Assembly (NCBI RefSeq): GCF_032854445.1
Contig: NC_088305.1
Location: 2,301,001 to 2,365,000, forward strand
DNA: 64,000 bases
Direction of reading: 5' to 3'
Source of the DNA: Liolophura sinensis
Taxonomy: Eukaryota; Mollusca; Polyplacophora; Chitonida; Chitonidae
Under the pieces are notes generated by a model. It had not been told where the DNA came from. It worked only from the letters and a program-made list of their open reading frames with translations, and made no database searches. The position numbers were made by a program, and so were the translations under genes. This document shows positions 19,601 through 29,654 of the stretch, piece after piece; the stretch's first letter is position 1; each line of letters begins with the position of its first letter.

Positions 19601-22188
19601 GAGATATGTATACGGCATATGCAGGACCCTTTGGTACATTGCTATCCAAATAAGGATAATTTACACCATCAAAATTGAAATTATCCCTTTTGTCGTTAAG
19701 GCGGCGTGAAAGGAGACCTTGCTCGTCTTTGTACAGATATCACTCAGTCCTCGGATTAAACTTAACAACGAATAAGGAAGCATGCATTCCATTTTCTCTA
19801 CCTGAAAACACCACACGGGCATTTAGAAAGTGATCACATCGTTTTTGCCTTGAAGACTCACCACTGACGGAGAGGAGGAACTTGGTACCAGCGTCGTATT
19901 GAGGGTCAAACCCTCGGGCCAAGATGTGTACCCGGCCACAGGCCCGTCTTACCACTTCGTTGTTTATCACTCCACAGAACTTCTCAGTTTTCACACCTCC
20001 ACCATTGCACAGAGTGTAACTGTGGAAAAAAAACAAGTTTGAGTGGCTAAGTCAGCAAGGATTTGGTGTACTATACACAGTGACAGCTGATCTAACTTAC
20101 ATGAATGCTGTATGCAGTGATGATGACATATAGAAGATTGTACAGTTTTGGTGGACAACGCGAGCGCATCAAAAGGAAAGTATATGTACAAAATACAATT
20201 AAAAACTTACACCATGGAGAGTAAAACTACAGCAGCGACGACAATGTTATGTCTGACAAATGGTCACACGCAGCCAGTGAAATACGGCCGATTACACAAA
20301 ACAATTTTTGGCTTAAGTTAAAATTTAAACTTTAAATATGAAAATAACAGTATCTTCTAGACAGACACATTGGTCCCTGTTAGTACCTTCATGAAGCTCA
20401 GTATAACCTTATGTTTAATACTTGGCGATAAACTCCGACACTATGTACAGCCAAACGCGAGGTTTGGAGACAACAAAATGACGATCGCACCTCCTTAAAC
20501 ATATTTCAAATAAATTTTGAAACTTCTAAAAATGAAATTCTAAATAGCTGAAGCTTTGTAGTGCACGCTAACTTGGGAGGCAAAAAAATGGCGTTGACAG
20601 CGCCTCCAGACGCAAGCGAGGCTCTGTTCCTGTACATATATTTAGGACATTTGCTGAAGGTTACCTGATCTGCAGAAGTGGAGAGTCACAGCGTCCCGTG
20701 TTCTGTCGGGACGTCAGGTGTTGTATATGGAGCTGAGCGTTCTGCCAGACAGGGACACTAAAAGCCAATGACAGAAGTTGTACTTGACGTCTTGAGGACT
20801 ATCTGGGTACCCTGGAGACATGATGATGGCGCCACGGTTACCGATCTCCTCTTCCATGTCTCCACTGCACGTGCGTGTCAAGATAGCCTCTGTGAACATA
20901 ACGAGGGATTGTGTGATTGGTTGATTGATTCATTGATTGATTGATTGGTTAGTTAGTTGATTAGTTTGAATATGAGATTGCTCTCTCTGTTTGTGGAGCC
21001 GTGATGAATATAAGCGGTTGAAGATGTTAATGTGGCCGTTGGCCATCTAACGTTCTTTGAAGATCATCCGGCTTCCACCAACATGGTGTGCATATTTGTA
21101 CGTCATGTGTGAGAAAGTTTGTGAGTAACTTTGGTAAAAATATTGGAGCCTTAACAAATATACTACCATTTCAACGGAATCTGTATTCCCACACTCTTGC
21201 TGCTTGTGAGGCTTCGTGATAAGCATAGGCGAGTATAACACAGATTTCTGCAGCTAAAAAAGATCACTGCGGAGGGGCCTCCGTGCCTCAGTTGGTTAGC
21301 GCGCTAGCGCAGCGTAATGGCCCAGAAGCCTCTCACCAATGCGGTCGCTGTGAGTTCAAGTCCATGCTGGTTTCCTCTCCGGCCGTAATGTGGGAAAGTC
21401 TACAGCAACCTGCGGATGGTCGTGGGCTTCTCCCGGGCTCTACCCGGTTTCCTCCCACCATAATCCTGACCGACGTCGTATAAAGTGAAATATTCTTGAG
21501 TACGGCGTAAAACATCAGTCAAATAAATAAATAAATAAGATCAATACGGGTATCAAAACAGCTACCTAAGAGTCAGGGGCCGAGTCGCCAGCAATACATG
21601 TCAACCGTTAAACCTATCTGGAATAAACCTCCGTTGTCAAGGACGGTTATACCGCACAACGAAACATCGTCATCATAAAGGGAAGCCACTCTTAACGTCA
21701 AGAGAGCGGCACATCTACGTATACATCACTGATGGGTTACATGGTTACATGTAACGTGTAAAATCCAGCATCTTGTCAATTTGCCTGTATTACGATGTCA
21801 TTCCAACTGTACAAATGCGTAGAAGCTTAGTAGTGGCATGGAATAAGCAGAATAAGGGGAAAACAGGGAAGATGAATTTACGTTAATTGCAATTTGTATG
21901 ACGTCGCTGGTCCATAAGGCTTACCTGGGACACAGCTGTAGTTGACCCGGACGTAAACTGGACTCCAGGGGCGAGTCTGACATGGCCGCAAGATCTTCCT
22001 CATCCCGCTCGCCGCGCATGCCTTCTGCCCTGTGCACATCGTCATCATATTGTGCTTAGCAACGCGACAGCTTTCAGGGTCGTGATGGCCGCAGCTGACG
22101 TGATTGATGTGCAAAACCCCTCCCTCTGAACAATACAGTCCAAAGCCCGTGTCCGAGCAGATTTCCGAGAAACACGTGGCCTGAGCAT
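15877..22188 (-). CDS. SUEL-lectin/CUB single-pass receptor gene (seven visible exons, 5' incomplete)
   Basis: Joined exons, in order: 22188-21925, 20889-20665, 20019-19862, 18497-18327, 17784-17716, 17248-17173, 16633-15877. All internal junctions are GT-AG and the phases agree (1,2,1,1,1,2) provided one missing base is assumed in the second exon. The visible product is about 573 residues: a nine-cysteine SUEL-type lectin domain (about 1-88), a CUB-like domain (about 92-216), a Pro/Thr-rich then Lys/Asp-rich stalk (217-296), one hydrophobic helix (about 299-319) and a 251-residue cytoplasmic tail with 14 tyrosines. This fits a type I plasma-membrane receptor that binds an extracellular ligand and signals through phosphotyrosine. 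The signal peptide and any earlier domains must lie upstream of 22188. I do not recognise a named orthologue. EVA1C also combines SUEL domains with one helix but has no CUB and a different tail. Domain calls are from cysteine spacing and motifs. Ligand and signalling role are inference. Confidence 0.8.
16805..16898 (-). mobile_element. SINE (family 1) fragment in the last intron
   Basis: Tail, 3' block and central block up to CATAATGCTGGCC on the minus strand. It sits between the transmembrane and tail exons, in the same orientation as the gene. Confidence 0.8.
17173..17248 (-). CDS. Exon: transmembrane helix
   Basis: Acceptor TTACAG, donor GTAAGC, entering in phase 1 and leaving in phase 2. 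It encodes a lysine, then about 21 hydrophobic residues (MVLILTLAGIIIAILIAAIA, then VV) and C-H-K. There is no charged residue inside the helix, so it does not look like a partner of a charged signalling adaptor. The cysteine at the inner edge could be palmitoylated (inference). Confidence 0.75.
17716..17784 (-). CDS. Exon: juxtamembrane stalk with an N-glycosylation sequon
   Basis: Acceptor CTGTAG, donor GTGAGT, phase 1 to phase 1, 23 codons. It is charged (VLKETADDSKKTKNPEKMNR) and ends in N-R-T, an N-glycosylation sequon just outside the membrane. Its short symmetric form would allow in-frame skipping, so alternative splicing that shortens the stalk is possible (inference). Confidence 0.65.
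18065..18260 (-). mobile_element. SINE (family 1), diverged, intronic
   Basis: Minus-strand order: tRNA-like end (CGTGCTTGCGCAGCACAGTG), GTGAGTTCAGGTCCGGC, central block, GTATAAGTGAAA, with the tail worn. It lies between the two stalk exons. Confidence 0.75.
18327..18497 (-). CDS. Exon: extracellular stalk, Pro/Thr-rich
   Basis: Acceptor CCACAG, donor GTAAGT, phase 1 to phase 1, 57 codons. The residues are rich in Pro, Thr, Val and Gly (for example TKAPPVTRRPTVPVV) and end in a glycine run followed by EQQKRS. This looks like an O-glycosylated membrane-proximal stalk, with no domain recognised. Assignment rests on matching phases, clean splice sites and position between the CUB and membrane exons. 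Confidence 0.7.
19025..19500 (+). repeat. Dispersed repeat X, copy 2, with about 300 bp of extra internal sequence
   Basis: The left part (TATCTCAGTCGTGCTTTGAT) and right part (GATTCTGAATGCTCTGTCCA) match the copy at 10.7 kb. The middle holds the three GCGCC(A/G)TCTATG motifs. It lies in the intron between CUB and stalk exons. Confidence 0.55.
19245..19393. promoter_or_regulatory. Three GCGCC(A/G)TCTATG motifs
   Basis: GCGCCATCTATG at 19245 and 19325 and GCGCCGTCTATG at 19382. The reverse complement carries AGATGGCGC, which resembles the YY1 site and the CTCF core. The stretch is in the receptor intron between the CUB and stalk exons, next to TATAAAAG at about 19285. It may simply be an internal repeat of a mobile element. 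Confidence 0.25.
19862..20019 (-). CDS. Exon: C-terminal half of CUB domain
   Basis: Acceptor TCCACAG, donor GTGAGT, entering in phase 2 and leaving in phase 1. It reads YTLCNGGGVKTEKFCG, where the F-C-G is the typical fourth-cysteine region of CUB domains, followed by a G-R-V-H-I-L strand and a closing F-L-L-S-V strand. Together with the previous exon the domain is about 120 residues, close to the usual CUB length of about 110. The strong codon-level pattern on both sides of the phase-2 intron supports a real coding gene. Confidence 0.75.
20213..20295 (+). repeat. Dispersed repeat Y, copy 1
   Basis: CATGGAGAGTAAAACTACAG ... AATGGTCACACGCAGCCAGT ... GAAATAC. Related copies are at 23078-23197 and 50291-50405. 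Intronic. Confidence 0.6.
20665..20889 (-). CDS. Exon: N-terminal half of CUB domain, with apparent frameshift
   Basis: Acceptor TTCACAG, donor GTAACC. It enters in phase 1 and reads TRTCSGD, then the CUB hallmark SPGYP and a C-H-W-L-L strand, then runs into a stop (TGA at about 20726). From about 20749 downstream a different frame restores the CUB pattern (NAQLHIQHL, then a C-D-S turn and LLQI), and this frame ends in phase 2, exactly what the next exon needs. One missing base near 20748-20752 (or two extra) explains everything. The exon is 225 bp, so without correction it would leave in phase 1 and break the next junction. Confidence 0.75.
21274..21539 (+). mobile_element. SINE (family 1), full length
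   Basis: Starts GGGGCCTCCGTGCCTCAGTT with a tRNA-like A box (GCCTCAGTTGG) and B-box-like GAGTTCAAGTCC, then the central block, 3' block and (AAAT)n tail. A 7-bp AAGATCA flanks both ends. It lies in the lectin-CUB intron, antisense to the gene. It is the best reference copy in the window together with 48301-48580. Confidence 0.9.
21925..22188 (-). CDS. Exon: SUEL/galactose-binding-lectin domain
   Basis: The exon follows a pyrimidine-rich stretch ending TTCCAG and ends before GTAAGC. It enters and leaves in phase 1, the usual arrangement for a movable extracellular module. The 88 codons include the family pattern L-x-C-x-x-G-G-V-L-x-I, a later C-T-G-Q-K-A-C block, and the closing V-x-V-N-Y-S-C. 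Nine cysteines are present. The sugar-contact motifs of rhamnose-binding family members are altered: the YGR position reads CGH and the DPC position reads RPC. The fold is likely kept but classic rhamnose/galactose binding is doubtful. Confidence 0.8.
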
Positions 22189-22379
22189 CTGGAAGAAAAC
22201 AAAGCACAATTATATATACACATGTAGTTTGATATATTCTCTCTATACTTTGATGCACTAGAGAATAATTCAAGAACATCGCTTTATTTCTAGTGATCAC
22301 ATGACCTCCTTAGTAACAGATGGCTTGGGTGAAAAACTTGTCCCTAGGCTAATGTTATAACATAAAAAACGTTGACAAC

Positions 22380-22440
22380 TGAATCCGATAGCACAGTTGG
22401 TAGAGCGTCCGCTTCGGGAGCGGTAGGTCATGGCCGCAAT
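22380..22440 (+). mobile_element. SINE (family 2) tRNA-like head fragment
   Basis: CCGATAGCACAGTTGGTAGA followed by GCGTCCGCTTCGGGAGCGG, matching the head of the element at 22666-23020. Confidence 0.6.
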
Positions 22441-22665
22441 CGTCGATAGAGTATTCCTTGGATTTGTAATTGTAATTTTCAACTTTCACCATAACGGTCA
22501 TCTAATTATTTCTGTTGAGCTTACATGATGTACTTTTATGTACAACAACGGCTTACTGATCGCTTGCTAGTAAAAGGCGGGACTTATTCCTATGCTTCAA
22601 CATGTGGTGGACATTTTAGCTAGGGTGATGAGGTGATCTCTGTCTCTGGGACGGTAGAGCAATGA

Positions 22666-23020
22666 GCAAATAAGTGAGTGAGTGCTTAGCGTTTAAAGTC
22701 GTAATTAACAATTTTTCAGTCAAATGACGACGAAGGAATCCTTAGAGTGCATGTATTGTATATCCTTGCTGCAGGACGGATTTCCACCCCTCTTTCATCT
22801 ATTGCTGCTTCACTGAAAAGCCTTACCGAAGGCAAGTAAGCCGCCCAGCCCGAGCCATTATGTTGATAAGTGTCAACCAGTCGTTGCCCTATCCCCTTCA
22901 TGCTGAACGCCAAGCGAGGAAGTTACAACTCCCTCTTTTAAGGTCTTAGGTGTGACTCGACCCAGGATTGACCCTGGACCTACCGCTCCCGAAGCGGACG
23001 CTCTGCAAACTGTGCTATCC
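22666..23020 (-). mobile_element. SINE (family 2), full length
   Basis: On the minus strand: tRNA-like head (ATAGCACAGTTTGCAGAGCG), a CTTAAAAG/TTGTAACTTCC body, then CGTCGTCATTTGACTGAAAA and a (CACT)n tail. GGGACGGTAGAGCAATGA at 22648-22665 and GGGACGGTAG(ATA)GAGCAATGA-like sequence at 23021-23042 look like a target-site duplication with a small later change. Confidence 0.85.
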
Positions 23021-23077
23021 GGGACGGTAGATAGAGCAATGAAACCGTAGCAAAACGTTAATATGAAAAGACTACAG

Positions 23078-23197
23078 CATGGAGAGTAAAACCAGAGCAA
23101 TGACGACAGTGTGATAAAATTCGCAAAATGGTCACACGTAACCGGTGAAATACAGTGAAATACAACCCAAGGTACCTCAGTTAGGGTTTTGTTTTAG
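23078..23197 (+). repeat. Dispersed repeat Y, copy 2
   Basis: CATGGAGAGTAAAACCAGAG ... AATGGTCACACGTAACCGGT ... TACCTCAGTTAGGGTTTTG. It begins just after a family-2 SINE. Confidence 0.6.
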
Positions 23198-25002
23198 CTG
23201 TCCAGGTAAATGCTTAAATAGTGGCAACTTAGACGGCCCTTTTAGTTAGCACTATGGCTTAAGCGGAATTAGGTAAAAACATATGTGATGATAACTGCAA
23301 TATGTTAGACGTAACTTGTCCAATCACATGTTATGTACAAACACATTAAAACACGGGACATCGTACGCGATTCCATGTTTTTGTAACAGGAAATGTAAGA
23401 AAGGTGAACAGCCCTAACGGTAACAACCCTCAAGCCTGAGAGCGGGTTGGTATTTTCTACTTATTACTTATATTGAGGGATTTTGTTCAAATAGCACAAT
23501 ATAAGGCCTGGTGGTAAGGCAAATGAACTAACAAAATTATACCTACAATGAAATATCATCTTTAGGCCTGTCTCTGGCGAAAATCATAATATTCTGTACT
23601 CACGCGTATTTCCATGAGAGTATAGTGGTGGGAGATATGCTACAGTGACCTTGCTGAAATAACCCAAGGTCATTTCATTTATTTGTTGTTCACGGGATTA
23701 TAGGTTAAGTTCGGTTGGTTGGGCAATGCGCATTTTCGACAACAGAGTTATACTGAATAATTAGTTGAGCAAACTGATCCTGAAAGTACACTGATGAACA
23801 ATCTGCTGAGTCACTGTATATGGTTAAACATGTAACCACACGCCCAGTCAATAAAAGGCCATCTGCAATTCTGCAGCGTCCAGGGGAGATAAATATGTAA
23901 CATAATGCCTCTTTATCGCGGACTAAATGGCTGTATTGGTCGGTTCACCCAGTAATCTGGGGTCCTGGACGTAATTGGCATTCTGTAATACGAGCCGTGT
24001 GAAACTTGAGCAGAAAGAAAAATGCAGAATTTGGCCGCGATAAAGTTAGTTGTCACGCCCAGAGTAATGGAGGATAATGGAATAGGCGTTATCATCGTCA
24101 CGGGATGCGACGAGGAAAAAAAAGGTACGTCGGTTTGACATTTTAAAGCATCTCGCACAAAGCATGCAGAACACTTGTTCGGCAAAGGAGCCTATTCTAA
24201 CTGTCCATTTTGATGGACCGGAAGTTCGATTTGCTCCTCGATCGGTCCAAAGTATAACCGGAAATAATGCTAGCCGCTATACTCCAGAAATATCGGGATT
24301 TTGATGGAGCGATTCCTCTTTTAATGACTGGTCACTTTCGCTTGACCACTTCTTCTCCGGCCACTTGTCTTCTCGCTAGACAACAGCGCGTGATTGCTGA
24401 CAGACGTCCGCAGATGGACTAAATATGCCATTGTCTCAAAATGTCTCGCCAGATATCAGCTGATGGGCTTACAGGTCATGTGCACAGATTTTTGTTTCAT
24501 TCCGTGTTCCGTTTCCATTACGGGTTAGGTTTTTCAATGCCGCAATTAATCAGTGCCCAGAGCCGTTATGTGGGGCAGGCGAAGCAGAGGAGAGAGGATA
24601 ATTGACAGCCTTGTCAGTTCTGGCATGAAGCCGGACAAAACAATCACTTCCTGACGGATCTCAAACAATACCACGGTTTCTCCTTACTTAGCAGCACACT
24701 AAAGAGTCACGAGTTTCCCGATTGCAAGACTTCGGCTGGTTTAGGCCGTCTTCGATTCTGATACGTTCAAAAGAGAACTTATTTATAAGTATATTTTAGT
24801 GCAAAACATTCACTATTTTCTAAACTCGGTTATCTACTTTAACTACTAAAATCGTGAGTAACTGACAAACCTTGTCATTAAAATTGAAATTTTGAGTTCG
24901 AACAACTTGGACAATGTTCATATGGAATCTGAATAAATTCAATGTTTAACAGTCTGTACCACAACAGATATCACGTGGATCCAATCAAATGCCTGCTAAG
25001 GA

Positions 25003-25756
25003 ATAAGTCACGCTCAAATGGTTAAAGCGCTGACCCTCGCTATTTTGACTGCAACTGTAAGTCAGGTCGAGTCATACCAAACACTTGTACTTGAAATGGT
25101 ACTTGTTGCTGCCTCGCGTAGCGCTCACACAAGGAAACAGGACAGGTTGGCCCAGTGCCAGTATAATGTGTCATGTCTAGTGTCTTCGGCATGATACTTC
25201 AGTGACGGCAACACTTTGGCGGCATGGACTCGCCCTGTTACCAGGAAACACAGTATATGTACACACACCTAATGAATCTTTGTCGCCATATGACTGAAAA
25301 ATTGCTAAGTTCGGCGTTAAACGCCAAGCATTCATTCATTCATTCTTTGGCTGCATCGCCACGATGTGGCTGAGATATTGCCGATGTGGCGTTAAGCCAT
25401 AATCATCCATTCATTCTTTGGCTGCAAAATGCAATATTGGTAAATTTCAACTTTTGGCTAAGAAAAATACTGAGGATTAATTCTGTTTTGGTCGAACTAG
25501 TCTTCATGGGTTTGTGATGCCCAGCAAGTACAATACTGCCAGCGAACTCATCGATCTCACTTGTCACAGTTAAATGGTATCAGTCTAAGAATCTTGGGCT
25601 AGGAGCACAATAAAGCTGACATGGCGCGCTATATCAAACCAATGAAGACAGATCATTCCGAACACATACAATATAAATACAGTATCCACTTATTACATGA
25701 TTTGCATGGGCTAGCTTTGATCGTTGTTTATTCTTTCGTTATTATCAAGTCGAGGT
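25003..25756 (+). repeat. Tandem duplication, unit 1 (SINE family 3 plus flank)
   Basis: A tRNA-derived SINE (about 25003-25346, tail (CATT)n) followed by about 320 bp of other sequence (from GGTAAATTTCAACTTTTGGC to TATTCTTTCGTTATTATCAA). The same order repeats in the next unit. Confidence 0.85.
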
Positions 25757-26527
25757 GACCGCTTCGGTGGACTAATGGTTAGAGCCTCCGCCTCGAAGTC
25801 GGGAGAGCCATGATAAAACCCGGGTCGGGTCATACCAATGACTTTGAAAATGGAACTTGTTGCTGCCTCGCTTAACGCTCGGCACTGAGTGGTTACAGCA
25901 AGGAAACAGGAATGGTGGTTAGAGCAAGGAAACAGGACTGGTTGTTAGAGCAAGGAAACAGGACTGGTTGGCCCGGTGCTAGTATAATCTGAGTGAGTGG
26001 GGTGTCATGTCTAGTGTCATGTCTAGTGTCTTCAGCATGATACTGCAGTGAAGGCAGTACTTTGACGGCATGGCCTTGACCTGTTACAGGAGACAGAGTG
26101 TATGTACACACACCTAATGACTCCTTGTCGTAATGTAACATAAAAATTATTAAGTATCACGTTAAATCCAAGGCATTCATCCATTCATTCTCTCTCTGTT
26201 GGTAAATTTCAACTTTTGGCTCAGAAAAATAGTGAGGATTTATTCTGTTTTTTGGCCTAACTACTCTTCATGGGTCTGTAATGCTAAACAATTACAAAAC
26301 TGCCAGCGAACTCATCAATCTCATTTGTCACAGTTTAATGGATTCTGTCCGAGAATCTGAGCCCAAGAACAAAACACAGCTGACGTGGCGCGTTATGCCT
26401 ACGCACTAAAGACATACCACTCCACATACAACATAAATAGTGTATCCACTCAATTACATAATTTGTACAGGCCAACTTTGGTCACTGTCTATTCTTTCGT
26501 AGTTATCAAACTGAGGTTTATGTGTGG
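25757..26527 (+). repeat. Tandem duplication, unit 2 (SINE family 3 plus flank)
   Basis: The SINE (25757-26190) begins GACCGCTTCGGTGGACTAAT, tRNA-like. It has an internal 27-bp triplication (GAGCAAGGAAACAGGACTGG) at about 25910-25975 and a 14-bp duplication (GTCATGTCTAGT) near 26005. The flank matches unit 1 at about 771 bp offset with many substitutions, so the duplication is old. Confidence 0.85.
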
Positions 26528-26871
26528 AATGTCGTATTTCGTGTGTTATTCTGGTGAGGAGTCTTTCCTCTTTGTTGAGATCAGCTTCATTAAGCGTACT
26601 TAGTGCTAAGCACAAGTAGTTTTCGGCTAAGCGCAGTTCTTATCTCTACGTACTTTGTCAGAGTAATTATGGGCTTCATTCCTACGTATTATCAAATTCG
26701 CTTTACGAAAGCTTTATTTGTGTAAGTTATTAGGAGATTTACACACAGAAATACACCAGCAAAAGTGGTGAAAGGGCACAAAAACAAATCCATGTAAATA
26801 CTGATGAATTACAGAGACAATATCTCCATGATATATGCCAGTAGATGTAAATTATCAATAAACGAACATTA

Positions 26872-26970
26872 TTTATTTGATTTATTTGATACGTGTTTTA
26901 CGTCGTATATATTTTGCTTATACGACGGAAGTAAACCGGACAGAGCCCGGGGAAATGCCACATCGATCCG
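26872..26970 (-). mobile_element. SINE (family 1) fragment
   Basis: Tail and 3' block plus GGGCTCTGTCCGG on the minus strand; part of the central block is deleted. GAACATTA flanks both sides (26864-26871 and about 26975-26982). Confidence 0.75.
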
Positions 26971-27714
26971 AAAAGAACATTAGAAATCATTACTAAGCTT
27001 TGACTGTGTTCTTAACCAACAACCATCTTGATCAAGTAACTTTAAAGACTTAAGTCAGAAATTACAAATCCTTAAAAAGCCAGACTCCGAACAGGAAAAA
27101 ACACAGATTGTTGTCAGTATATTTTTCTGCAGTAAAGAATCATGCAGTGCACAAAATTTTAAACATTCTAGAGCGAAACATTTTAATTGTACAGTAGTTG
27201 TGTTTGAACTTTCGACTTAGGCCGACGTTTGATAAATACTGACCTAGTATTTCCTTAAGCCAAATACTTGTAGCGGTTTCCAATGTTGTATCGGTACGCA
27301 TGTCCAGGATCTACGCTCGACCCCAAAGTTTTTCGTCAAGTTTCACAAAAAGACTTACACACAATGTACTAAACCATGTTGGTTTGTTCGACTAGCAGCG
27401 AACAATTCCATGCCAAGCGCACTCGCATCAGTTATCTCCTATATTGCAACATGACACGTCCTGTTTCCAGATCCTGTTTAGATCGGCCTTCTTTTCGTCT
27501 TCTTTTTTTTTAATTGGGTCCACCCCACTGTTTCCGCGCCAACATGTGTTGTCTGTCGACGGTCATTAATTTTCTTCTAAAGTTTGCCCCATCCAGACTA
27601 TAGTTTAGTAAACATCTATCAGTGAGCAGAAACTAGCAGACTCTAACAACCAAGAGCTACCAGTGAAACCCACACAAACGCAGCAGCTGAAAACCACCAG
27701 ATGTGTAGAGTTAC

Positions 27715-27859
27715 CTACCCTTGGAAGACCGGTAACCACGACGCCTCCTGTGCTGGCTTTTCTAGAATGATATCGGTCCGTTTTGAAAATGACAAGGAAA
27801 TACACGCCACAATTTGTGATGGAACTGGCACCTAAAATTGTCCATACAGAATTTAACAT
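27715..27859 (-). other. Possible upstream exon ending at a good donor (weak)
   Basis: From an ATG at 27859 an open frame of about 48 codons ends at a TAG/GTAACT donor in phase 1, which is the phase the lectin exon at 22188 needs. The peptide (MLNSVWTILGASS, then a short V-Y-F-L-V-I-F stretch) is not a convincing signal peptide, and a 105-codon open frame precedes it in the putative leader. It could belong to another transcript or to none. Confidence 0.15.
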
Positions 27860-28264
27860 CTAAGTATTTCTACTCGTTTTCTACGAGTGCTCTGTTTTTC
27901 TGATAATATCACGAATTTGCATGACAGTTTTAATACATTTTCGGACCACTGCTCTATGTGGAGGAAAGAGTGTATTGTGCGGTAAACCGAAAATGTCTTG
28001 CCACCGTACGCAGAAATTTCTACTGTGTTCAAGGATCGTAGAAGGTAATTGAATAAGACATACGCGGAATATGTTGTCAGAAAAAATTATGAAACGATCC
28101 CAACGAATGTGTGGGTGGAACTCTGGATAAGGTTTCACCGCGGCTTCGTGTCTGCAGCTATATAATTGAGTAACCTTACTCTTCCGTGAAGTAAACACAC
28201 AGGCGAAAAAACAAGCCTGATGTTCAAGGTGTGAATGTGATCTCCGGGAGCAAGTGGCTGCGGC

Positions 28265-28272
28265 TATTTATA
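28265..28272 (-). promoter_or_regulatory. TATA-box-like element, candidate core promoter
   Basis: Minus-strand TATAAATA sits in a locally GC-rich stretch next to AGATGGCGCC, a YY1/CTCF-core-like motif. Transcription would start near 28240. It lies about 6 kb upstream of the first recognised receptor exon and on the same strand. The connection is inference. Confidence 0.3.
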
Positions 28273-29017
28273 CATCGCGGCGCCATCTGGCGAGAGGCAA
28301 GAGCGAGAAAATAAAGAATGATATCTCGAACTTATCAGCCTCAATATTGTGTTGTCGTAAACACAGTTTTTTGTTGCATACCAGTACTAAAAATGGATAA
28401 AACCTGTCAATTGCGTCTCCTCAAAATTTTATCCCATTACTACGGAAAAAATCAGTTAATGTAAGTTATGTTTCAACTAAATAAATATTTTTACAGTGCA
28501 TCCACATAAAATCTTGACACAAATCATCGGGCATACATGTATTTTTAAACCGGCTTAGAACTTTAAACAATGTTCTTCTTTCTGTTTTATACTCATATAT
28601 TGGTTCGTTTCTGACTCATTGTACTCCATTGATAACAACCGACAAAATCGAATCTTCCGCCACTATGATTGGGTTAAGATTTTGTGGGATCTCTAAGAAG
28701 AAACTGTGTATAATATATTCAGTGGATTAAGCCCCCGCTCAAAATGATATACATCATAATTCTCTTGACAGCCAATCTATACCCCAGCATTCTGATCTCA
28801 TTACAGCGCTGCTTCTCAGTTCCATCGAAAAGCAGGAATGACGTTCCAAACGAAAACGCACCATGTATGACTCATCCGGTCAATATCGATCAGTAACGGC
28901 AATCTAGTATATACATCTCTGGAGATAGCAGTTGAGCTTTTGATAGATTCGGGTCAAATTCGAAAAAAACCGACTGAAGTCTACGGGCATCCTTCGGTAT
29001 CGTATTTCCAGAATAGT

Positions 29018-29037
29018 GGGGGGGGGGGGGGGGGGGG
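29018..29037 (+). repeat. Poly-G tract (20)
   Basis: Uninterrupted run of 20 G. Confidence 0.95.
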
Positions 29038-29348
29038 CACAATGTACATACATGTAGCTGTGTTATAGCAGTCAACACTTAACCAGCAGAGATTTTATTT
29101 TGATTCTTACCTTATGCCATTTTTGCACTCAAACGATGGAGGTCATTTCTGAAATACATTACATGAATGATGATGGGGTCAAGACTAACCCGTAATTTCA
29201 TCAGTTGAACTTGATTAATTATTGGGCTCGCTGGTAGCGAAGCGAAAAACATCGTGGGCATTTGGAAGGTGTCCTTTTAGCTGGCCTAAAGGTTCCGAGG
29301 GTGACGGCTATAGCATTTAATTCTAATATGTTGGAAGGTTTTCCTCTT

Positions 29349-29647
29349 TGTGCGGACTTCGGGAGCAGTAGATCCACGATCAATCCTGGATCTAGTTACA
29401 CCTAAGAGCCTTAAAAGAGGAAGTTGTAACTTCCTCGCTTGGCGTTCAGCATGAAGGGGATAGTGCAACGACTGGTTAACCTGTATCAGTATAATGGCTC
29501 GGGCGGGGCGTCTTACTTGCCGTCTCAGTGAAGCAGCACTAGATAAAAGAGGAGGCACCTTACATGCGCTCTAAGGATTCCTTCGTCGTCATAGGACTGA
29601 AAAATTGTATTGTACGAAGTTAAACCCCAAGTACTCACTCACTCACT
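29349..29647 (+). mobile_element. SINE (family 2), head incomplete
   Basis: From GACTTCGGGAGCAGTAGATC through CACCTAAGAGCCTTAAAAGA and ATTCCTTCGTCGTCATAGGA to a (CACT)n tail. Confidence 0.85.
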
Positions 29648-29654
29648 CTTTGTG

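Noticed and set aside
15877-22188. Identification of the receptor as EVA1C or latrophilin
   Set aside because: No second SUEL domain, no GPCR helices, and a CUB domain is present instead.
22380-22440. tRNA gene
   Set aside because: Has tRNA-like A-box and anticodon-arm similarity but no complete cloverleaf; it is the head of a SINE family with other copies at 22.7 and 29.4 kb.
22873-23100. Signal-peptide exon for the receptor (hydrophobic start at 23.1 kb)
   Set aside because: The frame has no ATG (it starts TTG) and runs through repeat Y into a SINE.
25757-25840. tRNA gene
   Set aside because: tRNA-like start, but the B-box region and acceptor stem do not match and SINE body follows.
27881-28198. 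105-codon first exon of the receptor
   Set aside because: Ends in a stop before any usable donor and has no signal peptide; left only as part of a possible leader.
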